A DNA stretch of 64,000 bases from Delphinus delphis (Eukaryota; Chordata; Mammalia; Artiodactyla; Delphinidae), in NCBI RefSeq assembly GCF_949987515.2, contig NC_082694.2, positions 72,662,080 to 72,726,079 of the forward strand, written 5' to 3'. The position numbers were made by a program, and so were the translations under genes. The notes below the pieces were generated by a model. The model was not told the DNA's origin. It saw only the letters and a list, made by a program, of their open reading frames with translations, and ran no database searches. Positions 1 to 11,459 of this stretch are shown here, one piece after another; the stretch's first letter is position 1, and each line of letters starts with the position of its first letter.

Positions 1-24
1 AGCCCCATGCTGAACCTTAGCTTT

Positions 25-150
25 GATCTCTGGAAAATGGTGATAGTTATGACTCAGATGTGTCCAACACCTCAAAGCTGTTGTGAGGACAAAAGAAGTT
101 AATAATGTGCTCCAAAGAGCTTGGAATATATACAAATGAAAGGTCGTATT
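25..150 (+). repeat. MIR SINE fragment
   Basis: Resembles the 3' half of MIR: a stretch like TGGAAAATGGTGATA is followed by a GTTGTGAGGA-like motif and then the region where MIR runs toward its GTGCTTAGAACA-like segment. Diverged and without ends, so the call rests on the order of these motifs. Confidence 0.5.
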
Positions 151-285
151 ATGAGCAGTCATGGCCTTGACCTTTCTCTTGTGGCCCCCTGCCTTCTGCC
201 CTTGCCAAAATATGCCCTCTTCTACTCATACTTCAGTCTCAGATATGCTGTCATGTCTCTGTGAAGAGTACCATTGCCACACCCT

Positions 286-668
286 ATGTATGCTTGGGCT
301 GCCTTAACAAAGTACTACAGACTGTGTGGCTTAAACAAGGGAAGTTTATGTCCTCACAGTTCTGGAGGCTAGAAGTCTAAGACGAAGGTGTTGTCAGGGT
401 TTGTTTCCTCTGAAGGCCTCACTTTTTGGCTTGTAGTGGCCATCTTCTCCTGTTTTCACATGGTCTTCCCTTTATGTGTGTTTGTGTCCTAATTTTTTCC
501 TCCTGTAAGGACATCTGTTAACACTGTATTAGGGCCTAATCTAATGACCTCATTTAACCTTAATTCTCTCTTTAAATACCTTATCTCCCAGTACATTCAC
601 GTTAGGAAGTACTGGGAATTCGAACTTCAAAGTATGACTTTTGGGGTGACAAAATTCAGCCCGTAACA
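286..668 (-). mobile_element. MLT1 LTR (ERVL-MaLR)
   Basis: Read on the minus strand this runs from TGTTACGGGCTGAATTTTG to the conserved MLT1 end that matches GGCTGCCTTAACAAAGTACT on the plus strand. Internal landmarks include the plus-strand TTCTGGAGGCTAGAAGTC block and the AATGACCTCATTTAA block. It looks like a nearly complete solitary LTR of a mammalian MaLR endogenous retrovirus-like element, with no internal coding region attached. Confidence 0.9.
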
Positions 669-689
669 CCTCATTACTTTTTCCTCATT

Positions 690-912
690 TCCATCCTTCC
701 AAGAAGCCCTTTCTGTGTGTTTTCACAGCATCCTTTATTTTTTCCCTATCATGACACTTACCACTTGCTTGAATTTCTTATTTACTTGTTTATATTCCGG
801 ATTAGACTCTAATAAATCTGAGTAGATCTCTGCTTTGTTCTCCCTGTATCCCCAGTTCCTGGAGCAAATGGATTTCTAATTAATCCTTGAATATTTGTTG
901 AATGATTGAGTT
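690..912 (+). repeat. L2 LINE 3' end
   Basis: Pyrimidine-rich text typical of the L2 3' region leads to CCCCAGTTCCTGGAGCA and ends with TGAATATTTGTTGAATGATTG, the recognisable L2 terminus. Non-coding relic. Confidence 0.65.
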
Positions 913-939
913 CTTGTTACCACCTCTAAGTATATGAAA

Positions 940-1166
940 TTAGACCAAATATTTATTTCACATATACGATGTCTCAGATAATTTATGTATCTTATTTCAT
1001 GTAAAAGTCACAAGAACCCCATGAGGTAGATGCTACTATTAACATCCCTGTTTTATAGTTGAGGAATTTGAGGCACAAAAAGGTCAAGCAATTTACCTAA
1101 GGTCAAAGAGCAAGTCATACTGGTGAAGATGGAATTTGAACCCAGGAAGTATGACTTCAGAGCCCT
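940..1166 (-). repeat. MIR SINE
   Basis: The complement carries the MIR core. On the plus strand one sees CCCCATGAGGTAGATGCTA, a segment like GAGGAATTTGAGGCAC, AAGGTCAAAGAGCAAGTCA, and TTTGAACCCAGGAAG, in the order expected for a reversed MIR. Confidence 0.8.
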
Positions 1167-1489
1167 CGTGGTTAAATACAATATTGAGATGTCTCTTGGT
1201 AGAACAACAGTGTGGTTTACAGTTATACCAGCTGCCGTCTTATCCAAGTTGAGCCCAAGTCTCCCTCTAATCCATGTCCTAAACTGGGGTTTTTTTTTAA
1301 TGGTTGTCTTAAGAGTGGTAGAATGGAGGTAGAAGGAAGGGAGGGGAGTGATTAGCACATTTGGGTTACAGTATGGGGTTTGTGTTTGGAGCCAAGTTAG
1401 CTGGAAGACAGATAATGGAGCTCCTAAGGTGTGTAGTATAGATGAGAGAGGATTCACCACAATTTTCATCATCCATCTTACCTTAGAGA

Positions 1490-1690
1490 TGAACAGCTTA
1501 CAAGTCTTTACAGTCTTCAGAGCACTCTCCCTTTTATCATCTCATGTGATTTTCAAAACAGTCAACTAACATAAGCTGAAAAGATAATATTATCTGTGTT
1601 TTATTGGTAAGGAAAACGATTGAAGATGGCTAAGTACATTGCCCAACATTGCCAAACTAGTCATTGGAGGTCCCTAAGATTAAATTCTAA
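1490..1690 (-). repeat. Possible MIR-like fragment
   Basis: Order of motifs (ATCTCATGTGATTTTCA, then a TTATTGGTAAGGAAAA block, then a GCCCAACATTGCCAAACTAG block) is compatible with a strongly decayed reversed MIR. Weak. Confidence 0.35.
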
Positions 1691-1699
1691 GCCTTTTGC

Positions 1700-3050
1700 C
1701 TTTCTCTCCCTTGGATTGAGTTTAATATGGGAAAGGAGTAAAGAGAGAGCTGAATTTCAGGGGGGGACACCTTCAATCTGGAGGGGAGAGGAGGGAGAGT
1801 GTCCTGAAAAGGAGACTGAATTCGATTGCTGGGAAACATTGAAGGAGATCCAAGAAGGTGCTGGAGGCAGAAGTCAAGGGATCAGGGAGTCTCAGAGTTG
1901 AACTCATCAAGCGAGATGACTTACATGAATGCTTGATACATGTGAATGCTCAGAAGTTGGTGATTGGGAGACCACTGAGCATGTTCTCGAGCATGTTCTC
2001 AGTGGTACAGTGTGGTCAGGTCTCAGGTGAACTCCTCTCTCTGAATGAAGTTTGTATTTTTTCTCTAGAATTTCTATTAGTTGAATAACACCAAATTGCT
2101 AGATATCTTTTCATTTGCTTTTGTTTGTTTGAGTTCCCTCTGCCTAAAGACATACAGCTTTGATCTTTCCTCAGGATGAGTCCTCTGGAGCAGGTTTGTT
2201 TGCAACACCAAAGTACACATTTACTCCTGCCTCTCCCCGACATACCCAAGGCCCCTTTGTTGTAAGACTATTATTTTAAAACCACTGTCTCTGAGATTTG
2301 GCATCTTAATTTTCATCTGGACTTTCTTTCCTTCTATCCTTCTATGAGCTAAAATTAAAAATTAGATATATTTTAGAAATATGTCTAGAATAAGAAATAA
2401 GATGTTTTCTCCCTTGTACCTTGAGGATTCCTCAGCTTTCCTTCCTCCCTCTAATCTGTTTTCTGACTGCAAATTGTTGTGCTGTGGTGGCTGCTCTATG
2501 AGGTAGACTAACTTGTAATGAGGATGTGATGTGCTTAACTGGTGTTGCAAGTCGGCAATGAGGTCATTGAATACAAGACACTTGAACAAAATGTTATTTG
2601 TCTAACTTCTAAAGACTCTTATGGACTCTCTATTCTTCCTGCCAGAATTAACCCTCACCATTGGATTTTCTTATTTACCAGGATAAGAGCACGCTAGCTT
2701 GAAGAAGAAACATTATCCTGGTTAACTTCACAGATAACTTTTTGGGAGAGTCATGGGGTGAAAGACTGCTTGGCCCTGATGTTTCTCTGTACCTTAGCAG
2801 CATATCCAACTGTAGCCAGCAATGTAGAAATTTAATTTTCACACGAGACGTCATTCAATTTTTGGCAAAGTAGTTCAGTCCAGTATTGATGTACACAGAG
2901 CCTTGAGTATTCAACTGCCTCAACTGCTGCCTCAAATCTCTCCCTTGATGTGGAGACTTTGGGTACTGTCTCTCTTGTATCTAGATCATGAATTTGGCTT
3001 CAGATGGGCAGTGTTACCTTTCTCAAAGCATAATTGACTCATTCCTGCCT
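1700..3050. other. Unique sequence, no gene seen
   Basis: No long frame with a recognisable domain and no repeat that I can name. It contains a short inverted repeat at 1971-2006, listed separately. Confidence 0.6.
1971..2006. repeat. Short perfect inverted repeat
   Basis: Nine-base arms ACCACTGAG (1971-1979) and CTCAGTGGT (1998-2006) are exact reverse complements around an 18-base loop. The loop and arms also hold a direct repeat of GAGCATGTTCTC. It could form a small hairpin, but such short structures are common by chance. Confidence 0.7.
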
Positions 3051-3059
3051 CTGCAGCTT

Positions 3060-3400
3060 TGCTAATTGCTTTGTCCTTAAGTGCTGACCCCCATTTTTTT
3101 CCTGCCTGTGCAAATTCTACCTGCTTTTAAATTTGATTCAGGTCCTATCTCCTCTCAGAAGCCTTCCATGATATGAAAGTTAACAGTTCTCCTCTGTATT
3201 CTGACAGCTTCTGTTGTCTCTAGTCATAATCTAACATATATTACTAATTTGGTTTCTGCATGCTTAATCTTTCCCACTAGATTCTAAGCTCTCCAAGGCC
3301 AATGACTCTGCCCTTTTCAACTTTTGTATGACCAGCGTCTTTCTAGCACAGAGATTTGTTTATAGTAGGTGTGAAATAAATGTGTGATATTGGTTGATTT
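3060..3400 (+). repeat. L2 LINE 3' fragment
   Basis: Contains the L2-like series GAAGCCTTCCATGA, CCCACTAGATTCTAAGCTC, GACTCTGCCCTTTT, and finally TAGTAGGTGTGAAATAAATG, matching the order of the L2 3' terminal region. Confidence 0.65.
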
Positions 3401-3409
3401 ATGGTCATG

Positions 3410-4440
3410 CTCTCTAACACAAGACATATGGAGTTCATTGGCTTGGTGCTTGAGTGTCAACACCCCCACTACCACCCCTTTCTCCAAGTTATCCTCTTGG
3501 CCTGGCCCAGCTGAAACTGTGGAAAGTAGATAAATCACTCAGCTCCTAGGTCAGACAGCTCAGAGAGACATGTACACAGCAGGCCGTTGCCACTGTAATG
3601 ATGCAGTGGCTGTGCTGTTTGCCAGTTCCTGGACAACAATAGATTGCCTTCCTTCTCTTAACTTTAATTCCATTTCTCATAAGCCTGAAATTGCACTTGC
3701 TGTTTTCCAGCTTTTTTCCCCCACCCTGCCCTAGTTCATGTCAGTGTTCCTTAACTAACATTTTTATGGCTTGAAAATCAATTCTGCACCAGATATAAAG
3801 ACATACTCTGTCTTCAGCCTTTGTTCTCAGTACCAGCCTCAGCACCCTGCATTAGCTCAGTGCTGTGGCTTGAGACCCACTCGATGGTTTCCAGTCTCTG
3901 ATTGTTTTTATTTGAACTCTGGTTAGATCTGGGTTGATGTTTATGAAACAGACCTTCTAATTCTCTCTTTTCATCAATTTATTCCCAGATAGTGGAATCT
4001 TTGGAATTATAGAACTGAAAAGATATTGGTTTTAACAATTCTTGTTAATTGAAAGCCTCACTTATTCTATCCAGTTCAACTTGAAGATTTTGGAAAAGAG
4101 GAGAGATTTGTAGGCTAAAGCAGAGGGTTTGAAAAAGACTTTACTGATGTTCAATGGCCAGCCTCAGAGTAATATTCAAGATCCTTTACAATTCAGATTC
4201 AGATTACTTTGTTTTTGCTTTAGGCCAACTATGTGGGTCTTCAAGTTCAGCACCATGGACAGGGGAGATTAGATCAGGGAATGGTTGGAGCAAACCTCAG
4301 CCTGGCGAAGTTTAGTAGGGCACCATAGGACCACTTTTCATTCTCAGGGATGGCCTTATTTAAAGGCACATGCATTGTGAGTTGAGAAACTCCATAAAGG
4401 ACATCTCTGCTGCCCTAAACAATCACGTGAACTAAAATAG
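3410..4440. other. Unique sequence, no gene seen
   Basis: No recognisable coding frame, RNA gene or named repeat. Confidence 0.55.
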
Positions 4441-4444
4441 TCTG

Positions 4445-4640
4445 TAAAAAAGCACGTACTTTGGAATCAAAATATCAAAACTTGAATTCTAACATTTTTT
4501 TATATTTACTAAGTGTATGACTTTGGGTCTGGTGCCCTCTCTGAGGACCAGTTTCTTTATGTGTAGATTTGGGAATCTACTGTCCTTAGAAACTCCTGCT
4601 TTGTCATTGCTGCTAGCACAGCACTTGGTATCTTTATGCA
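4445..4640 (+). repeat. Possible MIR fragment
   Basis: TTGGAATCAAAATA, TGTATGACTTTGGGTC, GAGGACCAGTTTCTTTATG and a short GGGAATCTACTGTCC segment follow the MIR order (tRNA-derived part, core, then 3' part), with heavy divergence. Confidence 0.45.
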
Positions 4641-4649
4641 ACCCCTTCA

Positions 4650-6040
4650 CTGGCTTGTCTGCTACCAAATGCTGGTAGATCACAGTATAACCCAGTGTCT
4701 ATACCTGGCACTCACCTGACACAGTCCAGCCTTGATGCGCCAGATACAACACAGACACTTCTGTCTCTACCAGAGACCATGCGGCAGCCTGAGGCACAGA
4801 GGCCTTTCTGGGCAAACTATATAGAGCTGGGCCTGGTGGCTCTTTTGTTTGCGTATACCAAATTTGAAATGGGCTATCATTAACCAAATGGGGAGCAGCT
4901 GTGCTTACTGAGAAAGTGTGCTTCCTCAGATTGGTAGACATGATAGAAATTCCACAGCTAGAATGTCTGGCTCAAGAGGCCTCGGGAATGTGTGAAACTG
5001 CCTTTGTCAATGTTCTAAAAGAACCTGTTTCTCTCTAACCTAATATCTCCTGGGCTGATCCAGTGATGAGTCCTTAAGTTTCTCAATTAGAAGATTATGC
5101 CTTTGGGATGAGTAGGATTTTCACTGTTAAAAGGCAAATTCCAAAAGCAATATCTCACATTAAGCAGTTCCCAGCAAGTGATACCTTCTTTAGTGTGAAT
5201 TAAGGGCTGGCAACTTCCTTTAGAACTTAAACACAGAGCTGAAAAGGGACCAGATGAGGGAGAGAAAAGTCTAGAGTACAAGTCCCCTCACCCAGAGGCT
5301 ACCAGGGATGAGGAGAAGTTCATGGATGGAAGGTAGAGCTGCCAAAGACCACGTATGCACACTTCAAAGTTGTGTCCAAAGTTGCCACTGACTGAAACCA
5401 GATTAATTTTTATTTGTTTTTGCAATATGTTCAAACTTATGATTAGATAGACATCTCCTCCACCTTTTCTCTTTGTTTCTCTCTTCCCCAACACTCTCCA
5501 TTTTTTACCTTTTCTTCTTCTTATCTCCATTCTCAGTGGCCCATGATCCAAGTTGCCACCAGTATCTCACAGTGCACATCACCCACACACTTCTAGGAAC
5601 CCCAGAATGACTTGTGGAGACATGATTTCTGCAGTGGTGGTGTGGGGCACTCCATGGACCCTCTCTGTTCAAAGTCTCTGGAAACTGTCTTCAGGGCATA
5701 CAGCAAATGAAATATTTATTCAAGACAGTTTACTAAATCTCAGTAAGAACAGTAACATCGTGTGGCATCTGTGCCACAATTTACTCCTCCCTTCCCCTCT
5801 CCCAGCTCACAGTGATGGACATCCACTCCAGGCAAATGCAACCAGGAGCACAGGGCTCCATCTTCACCCAGACCCCAGATGAGGGCTGTGGTGTCTCCTA
5901 GAGAGGGGCAGGCAACCAGCACTTCTCATCCTGCCCCCACTCCCATCCTGTGTTGCAGAGGCTCTATTCCTGGCAAGAGTGACTGAGAAGTATAGGGCTT
6001 TCTTCCTCTACCCAGTTTGCACTTGTAGGGTGGAAAATCT
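4650..6040. other. Unique sequence with a pyrimidine-rich tract
   Basis: No supported gene. Positions 5449-5527 are strongly T/C-rich on the plus strand (runs such as CTCTTTGTTTCTCTCTTCC). Several open frames of 60-109 codons are present but lack any recognisable domain. Confidence 0.55.
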
Positions 6041-7041
6041 ACTTCACACATGGAAGGCCAGAGATAGAGCACCCTAGTCACCTCACCCTAGCTTGGTTTT
6101 AAGGCAAGGGCTCCATTCCAGGAAATGCAAGCTGCAAAGACTGGAGGCTGCTACCCCAGCCCAGGTGACAGTAATGAAGGTCATGGAGCAGGGATGTGAC
6201 TCTGAGAGAAGTAGGCCACTGTCCCTGACCCCAGCTGTGGAGCAGTGGTGCAGATTTGTTGCTCAAGAGGAGAGGCAGGCCATAAGAATAAAGAGCTCTG
6301 AAGCTCTCCCCAAGAGAACTAACTTTGTTTGTACAATGGTGTGAGGAAGTTCAAACCTAGGAGTGTTCTTAAAAACAATGGAGATTTTAGTGACAAGCAA
6401 TTAAGAGGAAACTCGTAGTTCCATGTGACTAACAAGCTAAACCTTAGACCATATAGCAACTTACCAGAGAGAATTATGGAAAGAGACAGTTAAGAAGAAC
6501 CCTCTTGGGGTTAACACAAACCTCCAAGACTGGCCTCAAAGATTACCGCTGTAAAGGGACCCACATTTAATCGTAGCAGACTGTGGAACAATTTATGCCC
6601 CAGAGCATTGTCAAAATAATAGAATAATCAGCGAGCAATTAGTGGAGGCTAATAGCTGGGCATGATATCAATGGAGGCAGACAACAGAGATCAGCAAAAG
6701 AGACAAAAAATCACTAATAAAATCACTGCCATCCCAGAGTGACAGTATGCATGCCCAAGGCTGAACCCTCTGAGCAGTGATACCAGAGGCTGCTTTCTTA
6801 GGGAGAAATAAATGACTAAAATAATTCAGCCAACTCACCAAACAAATAGCAAACAACAACAAGCCCCAGAGAAAGGGATCAACATACAGGGGTGCATTAT
6901 TTAAAATGTCCAGTTTTCAATAATTATAAGACATGCAAAGAAATAGAAGAAGGTGACCTAGATGGAAAAAAGCAGGCCACAGAAACTGCCTGTCAAGGAC
7001 CCAAATGTCAGATTTAGCAGACAAAGACTTTAAAGCAACTA

Positions 7042-7553
7042 GAGACATACCTCAGAGATATTGCAGGTTTGGTTCCAGACCACTGCAATAAAGCATATAT
7101 CACCACAAAGTGATTCACACAAACTTTTTGGTTTCCCAATGCATATAAAAGTTATGTTTACACTACACTACAGTCTGTTAAGTATGCAATAGCATCATGT
7201 CCAACAAGCGTACACATCTTAATTGAAAAATACTTTATTGCTAAAAAATGCCAAAACAATTACCATAGTAACAAAGATCACTGATCAAAGATCACTGATC
7301 ACAGATCAGATCACTATAACAAATATAACAATGATTTTAAAGCTATTAATATTAATAATGAAAATAATAATGAAAAAGAAATATTGTGAGAATTGCCAGA
7401 ATGTGACACAGAGACATGAAGTGAGCAAATGCTGTCAAGAAATGGTGCTGATAGACTTGCCTGATGCAGAGTTGACACAAACCTTCCATTTGTAAAAAAT
7501 GCAGTATCTGCAAAGTGTAATAAAAAGAAGTGCAATGAAATGAGGCCTGCCAG
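7042..7553 (-). mobile_element. Internally deleted Tigger1 (MER2-group) DNA transposon
   Basis: Terminal sequences face each other: CATACCTCAGAGATATTGCA near the left edge, and GCAATGAAATGAGGCCTGCC at the right edge. The latter is the complement of the Tigger1 5' end. TA dinucleotides flank it (7040-7041 and 7554-7555), the usual target of this pogo/mariner-related group. The transposase region is absent: sequence near the 3' end jumps directly to sequence near the 5' end, which includes the AGATCACTGATCA repeats at 7270-7310. Rejoining the flanks restores continuous L1 sequence, showing that it inserted into the L1. Confidence 0.85.
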
Positions 7554-7555
7554 TA

Positions 7556-8330
7556 TTATAAATATACTCAAGGAACTATAGGAAACTACAGTCAGAGAAG
7601 TAAAGAGTGGAAAGGAGGTGCAATGACTGTGTCTCATAAAATAGAGAAAAATAATGAAGAGTTAGAAATGATATAGATAAAAAAGAACCAAATGGAAATG
7701 AAGAAGGTGAAAAGTACAATAACTGAAATTAAAATTTTACTAGAGGGGCTTAACTGTAGATTTGAGGTGGCAGATGAAAGAATCAGTGAACTTAAAAATA
7801 TATCATTTAGGGCTTCCCTGGTGGCGCAGTGGTTCAGAGTCCGCCTGCCGATGCAGGGGACATGGGTTCGTGCCCCGGTCTGGGAGGATCCCATATGCCG
7901 CGGAGCGGCTGGGCCCGTGAGCCATGGCCGCTGAGCCTGCACGTCCGGAGCCTGTGCTCTGCAAAGGGAGAGGCCACAACAGTGAGAGGCCCACGTACCG
8001 GAAAAAAAAAAAAAAGTATATCATTTAGAGACTATGCAATCTGAATGACAGAGAAAAAAATGAAGAAAAGTGAACAGACTCAGAGAAATATGGGACACAT
8101 ATGTGTAATGAAAGTACTAGAAGGAGAGGAGAAAAAAGAGCAAAAAATATATTTGAAGAAATCATGGCTGAAAACTTTCTAAATTTGATGAAAACCATTA
8201 ACCTACACAACCAAGAAGCTCAACAAATTCCAAATATGATGACCACAAAGGAATTTACACCCAGGCATATCACAGTAAAAAAGCTGAAAGAAAAAAAATC
8301 TTGAAAGCAACAAGAGAAGGTGACTCATAA
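7556..8330 (+). pseudogene. L1 ORF1 relic, interrupted by a SINE
   Basis: The DNA matches the L1 ORF1 (RNA-binding chaperone) region. Examples are AACCAAATGGAAATGAAG, GATTTGAGGTGGCAGATGA and AAGAATCAGTGAACTTA, then ATGGCTGAAAACTTTCTAAA and CACAACCAAGAAGCTCAACA after the SINE at 7811-8016. Short open pieces remain in several frames, but stops, frame shifts and the SINE destroy the gene. Confidence 0.8.
7811..8016 (+). mobile_element. CHR-2-like SINE (tRNA-Glu derived)
   Basis: Begins GGGCTTCCCTGGTGGCGCAG and carries polymerase III box A (TGGCGCAGTGGTTC) and box B (GGTTCGTGCCC). It ends in GGCCCACGTACCGG plus an A-tail. A perfect 12-bp target-site duplication, TATATCATTTAG, lies at 7799-7810 and 8017-8028. 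It interrupts the L1 ORF1 relic. This short A-tailed form is typical of cetacean genomes. Confidence 0.95.
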
Positions 8331-10322
8331 TATATAAGGAGACCTCAATAATATTGTGAACTAATTTTTCGTTGGAAACAATAGAGACCAGAAAGCAGTG
8401 GGATATTCAAAGTGCTGGATAAACAACAACAACAAAACCCAAACTTGTCAAACCAAGAATCTTTTATCCAGCACAACAGTCTTTTGAAAATGAAGGTAAA
8501 ATAAAAACATTCGCATATAAACAAAATCTGAGAGAGTCTGTTGCTAGCAAATCTGCAAGAAATACTAAAAGAAGTTCTCAGGTTAAAAACAAATGACTCC
8601 AAGCAGTAATTTGAAACCACATTAAAAAAAAGAAAGACTAAAGATAATTATGTTATTATAAGAGATAGCATAAAAGCATATTTTTTTCTTTTTTATTCTC
8701 TTTCCTGGTTTTAAAAGGAGTTTATTGAACAGTATGTATATAATTCTGTTGTTTGGGACTTTAACAAAGAGAGATGATATTTTTTGACAACATAAGTACA
8801 AGGAGATAGGTCAGAGAAAAACTGTATTGGAACAAAGAAATGACACTAGTTGGTAACATGAATTTACAGGAACAAAGAACCAGAAATCGCAAATAAGGTT
8901 AACATAACAAATTCTGTAAATAAATATTTGTTCTTCTCTGTTCTCTAAACTTCTTTAAAAGACATAAAATTATATAAAGTCATACTATGACAATGTATTT
9001 TGGGGTTGTAGCTTATCTACATGTGATATGTATAACAAAACAGCACAACAGGAGAGGAAAAGGTACAGGTTTATATAGGAGTAACATTGCTATGTCTCAC
9101 TGTAATTAAATTGGTGTAAATCTGAAATAGATTTATTTTCTGATAAATTTATATGTATATGGTAAGCCCTAGAGCTTTCACTAAGAAAATATCTTCTAAA
9201 AATGATGAAAGAATTATTAAAGGGATTAAAATGTTACTTTGGAAAATGTTTGCTTTATGCAAAAGGAAGCAGTAAAGGAAGAATAAAGGAACAAAAAAGA
9301 TGCGAGACATATAGACAACAAAAAGTAAGATGGCAACCTTAAATTCAAATATAATAATAATAGCATTAAATGTGAATAGATTAAACAATCTGACCAAAAT
9401 ACAAAGATTTTCAGACTGGATTAAAAAAAATTGTGATCCAGCTATAGGCTGTCTATAGGAGATACATTTGAAATTCAAACATACAAATAGAATAAAAGTA
9501 GAGAATGGACAAAGATATATCACACAAATCATGTATAGAAAACCAGGAGTCTCACTAATATCAGACAAAATAAAAGGCAAAAAGTATGTTAATAGAGATA
9601 GAGAGGGACATTTTATAAACATAAAAGTATCAGTTTATCACGACGATATAACAATTAACATATATATACCTAACAAACAGAGCCCACGAATGCATAAAGC
9701 ACAGACTGTTAGAAATGCAGGGAGAAATAGACAACCCAAAACTAATAGTTGGAAATCTTAATACTTTACTTTCAATAATGGATAGAACATCTAGGCAGAA
9801 GATTAACAAGGAAATAGAAGACTTGAACAACACTGTAAACCAAATTGACCTAATAGACATCTATAGAAAAAATAAGAGCCAGATTACACTCTTCTCAAGT
9901 GCACATGGATGTGGTAGGCCATGAAAAAAGCTTTGATAAATATAGGAGAATTAGAATCATACAAAGTATACTCTCTGATCATAGTAGAATGAAATTACAG
10001 ATCAATAACAAAAAAATGAAAATTCACAAACATATGGATATTAAACAACTTACTCCTAAATGATCAGTGGATCAAAGAAGAAACTGAAGAAAACTTAGAA
10101 AATACACTGACATGAATGAAAATAAAGGCACACATACCAAAACTTACAGCAGTGCTTAGAGGAAAATCTATAGTTTTGAATGCCTATATGAATAAAAAAA
10201 TGAAGAAAGATCTTAAACCAATAACCTCATCTTTCATCTTAAGACACTGAAAAAAACAGCACAATAAACCTAAAGCCAACAGAAGGAAGAAAACAAAGAT
10301 ATGAGCAGAAATTAATGAAATA

Positions 10323-10655
10323 GGGACTTCCCTGGTGGCGCAATGGTTAGGAATCTGCCTGCCAATGCAGGAGACACTGGTACGAGCCCTCGTCCAGGAA
10401 GATCCCATATGCTGTGGTGCAACTAAGCCCGTGCACCACAACTACTGAGCCTACGCTCTAGAGCCTGAGTGCCACAACTACTGAAGCCCGTGTGCCTAGA
10501 GGCCGTGCTCCACAACAACAGAAGCCACCACAATGAGAAGCCCGTGCACCGCAACAAAGACTAGCCCCCGTTCGCCACAGCTAGAGAAGGCCTGCCTGCA
10601 GCAACGAAGACCCCACGCAGCCAAAAATAAATTAAATAAATAAATTAAAAATAAA
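10323..10655 (+). mobile_element. CHR-1-like long SINE
   Basis: Starts GGGACTTCCCTGGTGGCGCA and continues into the long tRNA-unrelated body with repeated CACAACTACTGA-type units. It ends in an AAATAAATTAAATAAATAAA tail. A perfect 16-bp target duplication, AGAAATTAATGAAATA, lies at 10307-10322 and 10656-10671, inside the L1 ORF2 relic. Confidence 0.95.
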
Positions 10656-11164
10656 AGAAATTAATGAAATATAGAAAATGATAGAGAATATAAACAAAAG
10701 CAAAAGTTGTTTCTTTGAAAATACCAACAAAATTGACAAATCCTTAGCTAAACTGACCAAGACAATAAAGAAAGAAATGACTTAAATTACTAAAATCACT
10801 ATAGTCCACAGATTTATGGAGGTTCTGGTCAATGAAGTAGCACACAAAAGACACACAAACACAAAGACACACACCCACTTTGATTAAAAGGGAAGATACA
10901 AAACTGTTACTGTCTTCTTATAAAAGCCATCAGAATCAACAAACCACTAGGACCAGTAAGAGAGTGTGGTTATGAAACAAGATGACATAAAAATATATAG
11001 AGTCTTTCTATATCAGAAGTAACAAAATTGAAGACATAATAGAGTATAAAATACCATTCATGATATCAATAAAACGCTGCAGGATATATAAGGATTAATC
11101 TAATGAAGAATGTATAAAACACAAATGGAAAAAATTCTATTAAAGGACATTTAAGAAGACTTTT

Positions 11165-11378
11165 TTTTTTTTTTTTTTTTTTTTTGCAGTACGTGGGCCT
11201 CTCACTGCTGCGACCTCTTCCTGTTGCGGGGCACAGGCTCCGGGCGCGCAAGCTCAGCGGCCATGGCTCACGGGCCCAGCCGCTCCGCGTCATGTGGGAT
11301 CTTCCCGGACCGGGGCACGAACCCGCGTCCCCTGCATCAGCAGGCAGACTCTCAACCACTGCGCCACCAGGGAAGCCC
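11165..11378 (-). mobile_element. CHR-2-like SINE
   Basis: Minus-strand copy: a T-run at the left, then the complement of the SINE body, ending GCGCCACCAGGGAAGCCC. Target duplication AAGAAGACTTTT lies at 11153-11164 and 11379-11390. It sits in the L1 ORF2 relic, whose sequence resumes briefly after it. Confidence 0.95.
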
Positions 11379-11459
11379 AAGAAGACTTTTAAAAAGGAAA
11401 ACAACATACTGTGTTTATGAGTGGGGCACTCATGAAGGTAATTCACCTCAAATTAATCT

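Larger units (their letters stand above)
6050..11450 (+). mobile_element. Old L1 LINE, long, 3'-truncated, multiply interrupted
   Basis: The first part (about 6050-7040) resembles a mammalian L1M 5' region, including AAATGTCCAGTTTTCAATAA and GCAGACAAAGACTTTAAAGC. ORF1-like, inter-ORF and ORF2-like sequence follow in order up to about 11450, where similarity stops well before a 3' UTR. The body is split by a Tigger1 element (7042-7553) and SINEs at 7811, 10323 and 11165. Removing them leaves roughly 4.1 kb of L1. Frames are broken by many stops, so it cannot move on its own. The 5' limit is uncertain by several hundred bases. Confidence 0.8.
9300..11450 (+). pseudogene. L1 ORF2 relic (endonuclease and reverse transcriptase part), interrupted
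   Basis: Sequence matches the N-terminal endonuclease part of ORF2, for example TCACTAATATCAGACAAAAT (9551-9570) and ATAGACAACCCAAAACTAAT. It then matches the part leading into the reverse transcriptase (10680-10760, with CTAAACTGACCAAGACAAT). A 69-codon frame at 9715-9924 and a 97-codon frame at 9468-9761 are surviving fragments. SINEs at 10323 and 11165 and many stops break it, and the C-terminal half is missing. Confidence 0.8.

Noticed and set aside
7811..8016. tRNA gene suggested by polymerase III boxes A and B
   Set aside because: The boxes belong to a SINE with target-site duplications and an A-tail. The cloverleaf is degenerate and the same unit recurs across the window.
7810..8044. 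Open frames on both strands in the SINE at 7811, and similar ones in every CHR SINE
   Set aside because: The recurring peptides are translations of the tRNA-derived SINE on either strand and recur at each copy; they are not genes.
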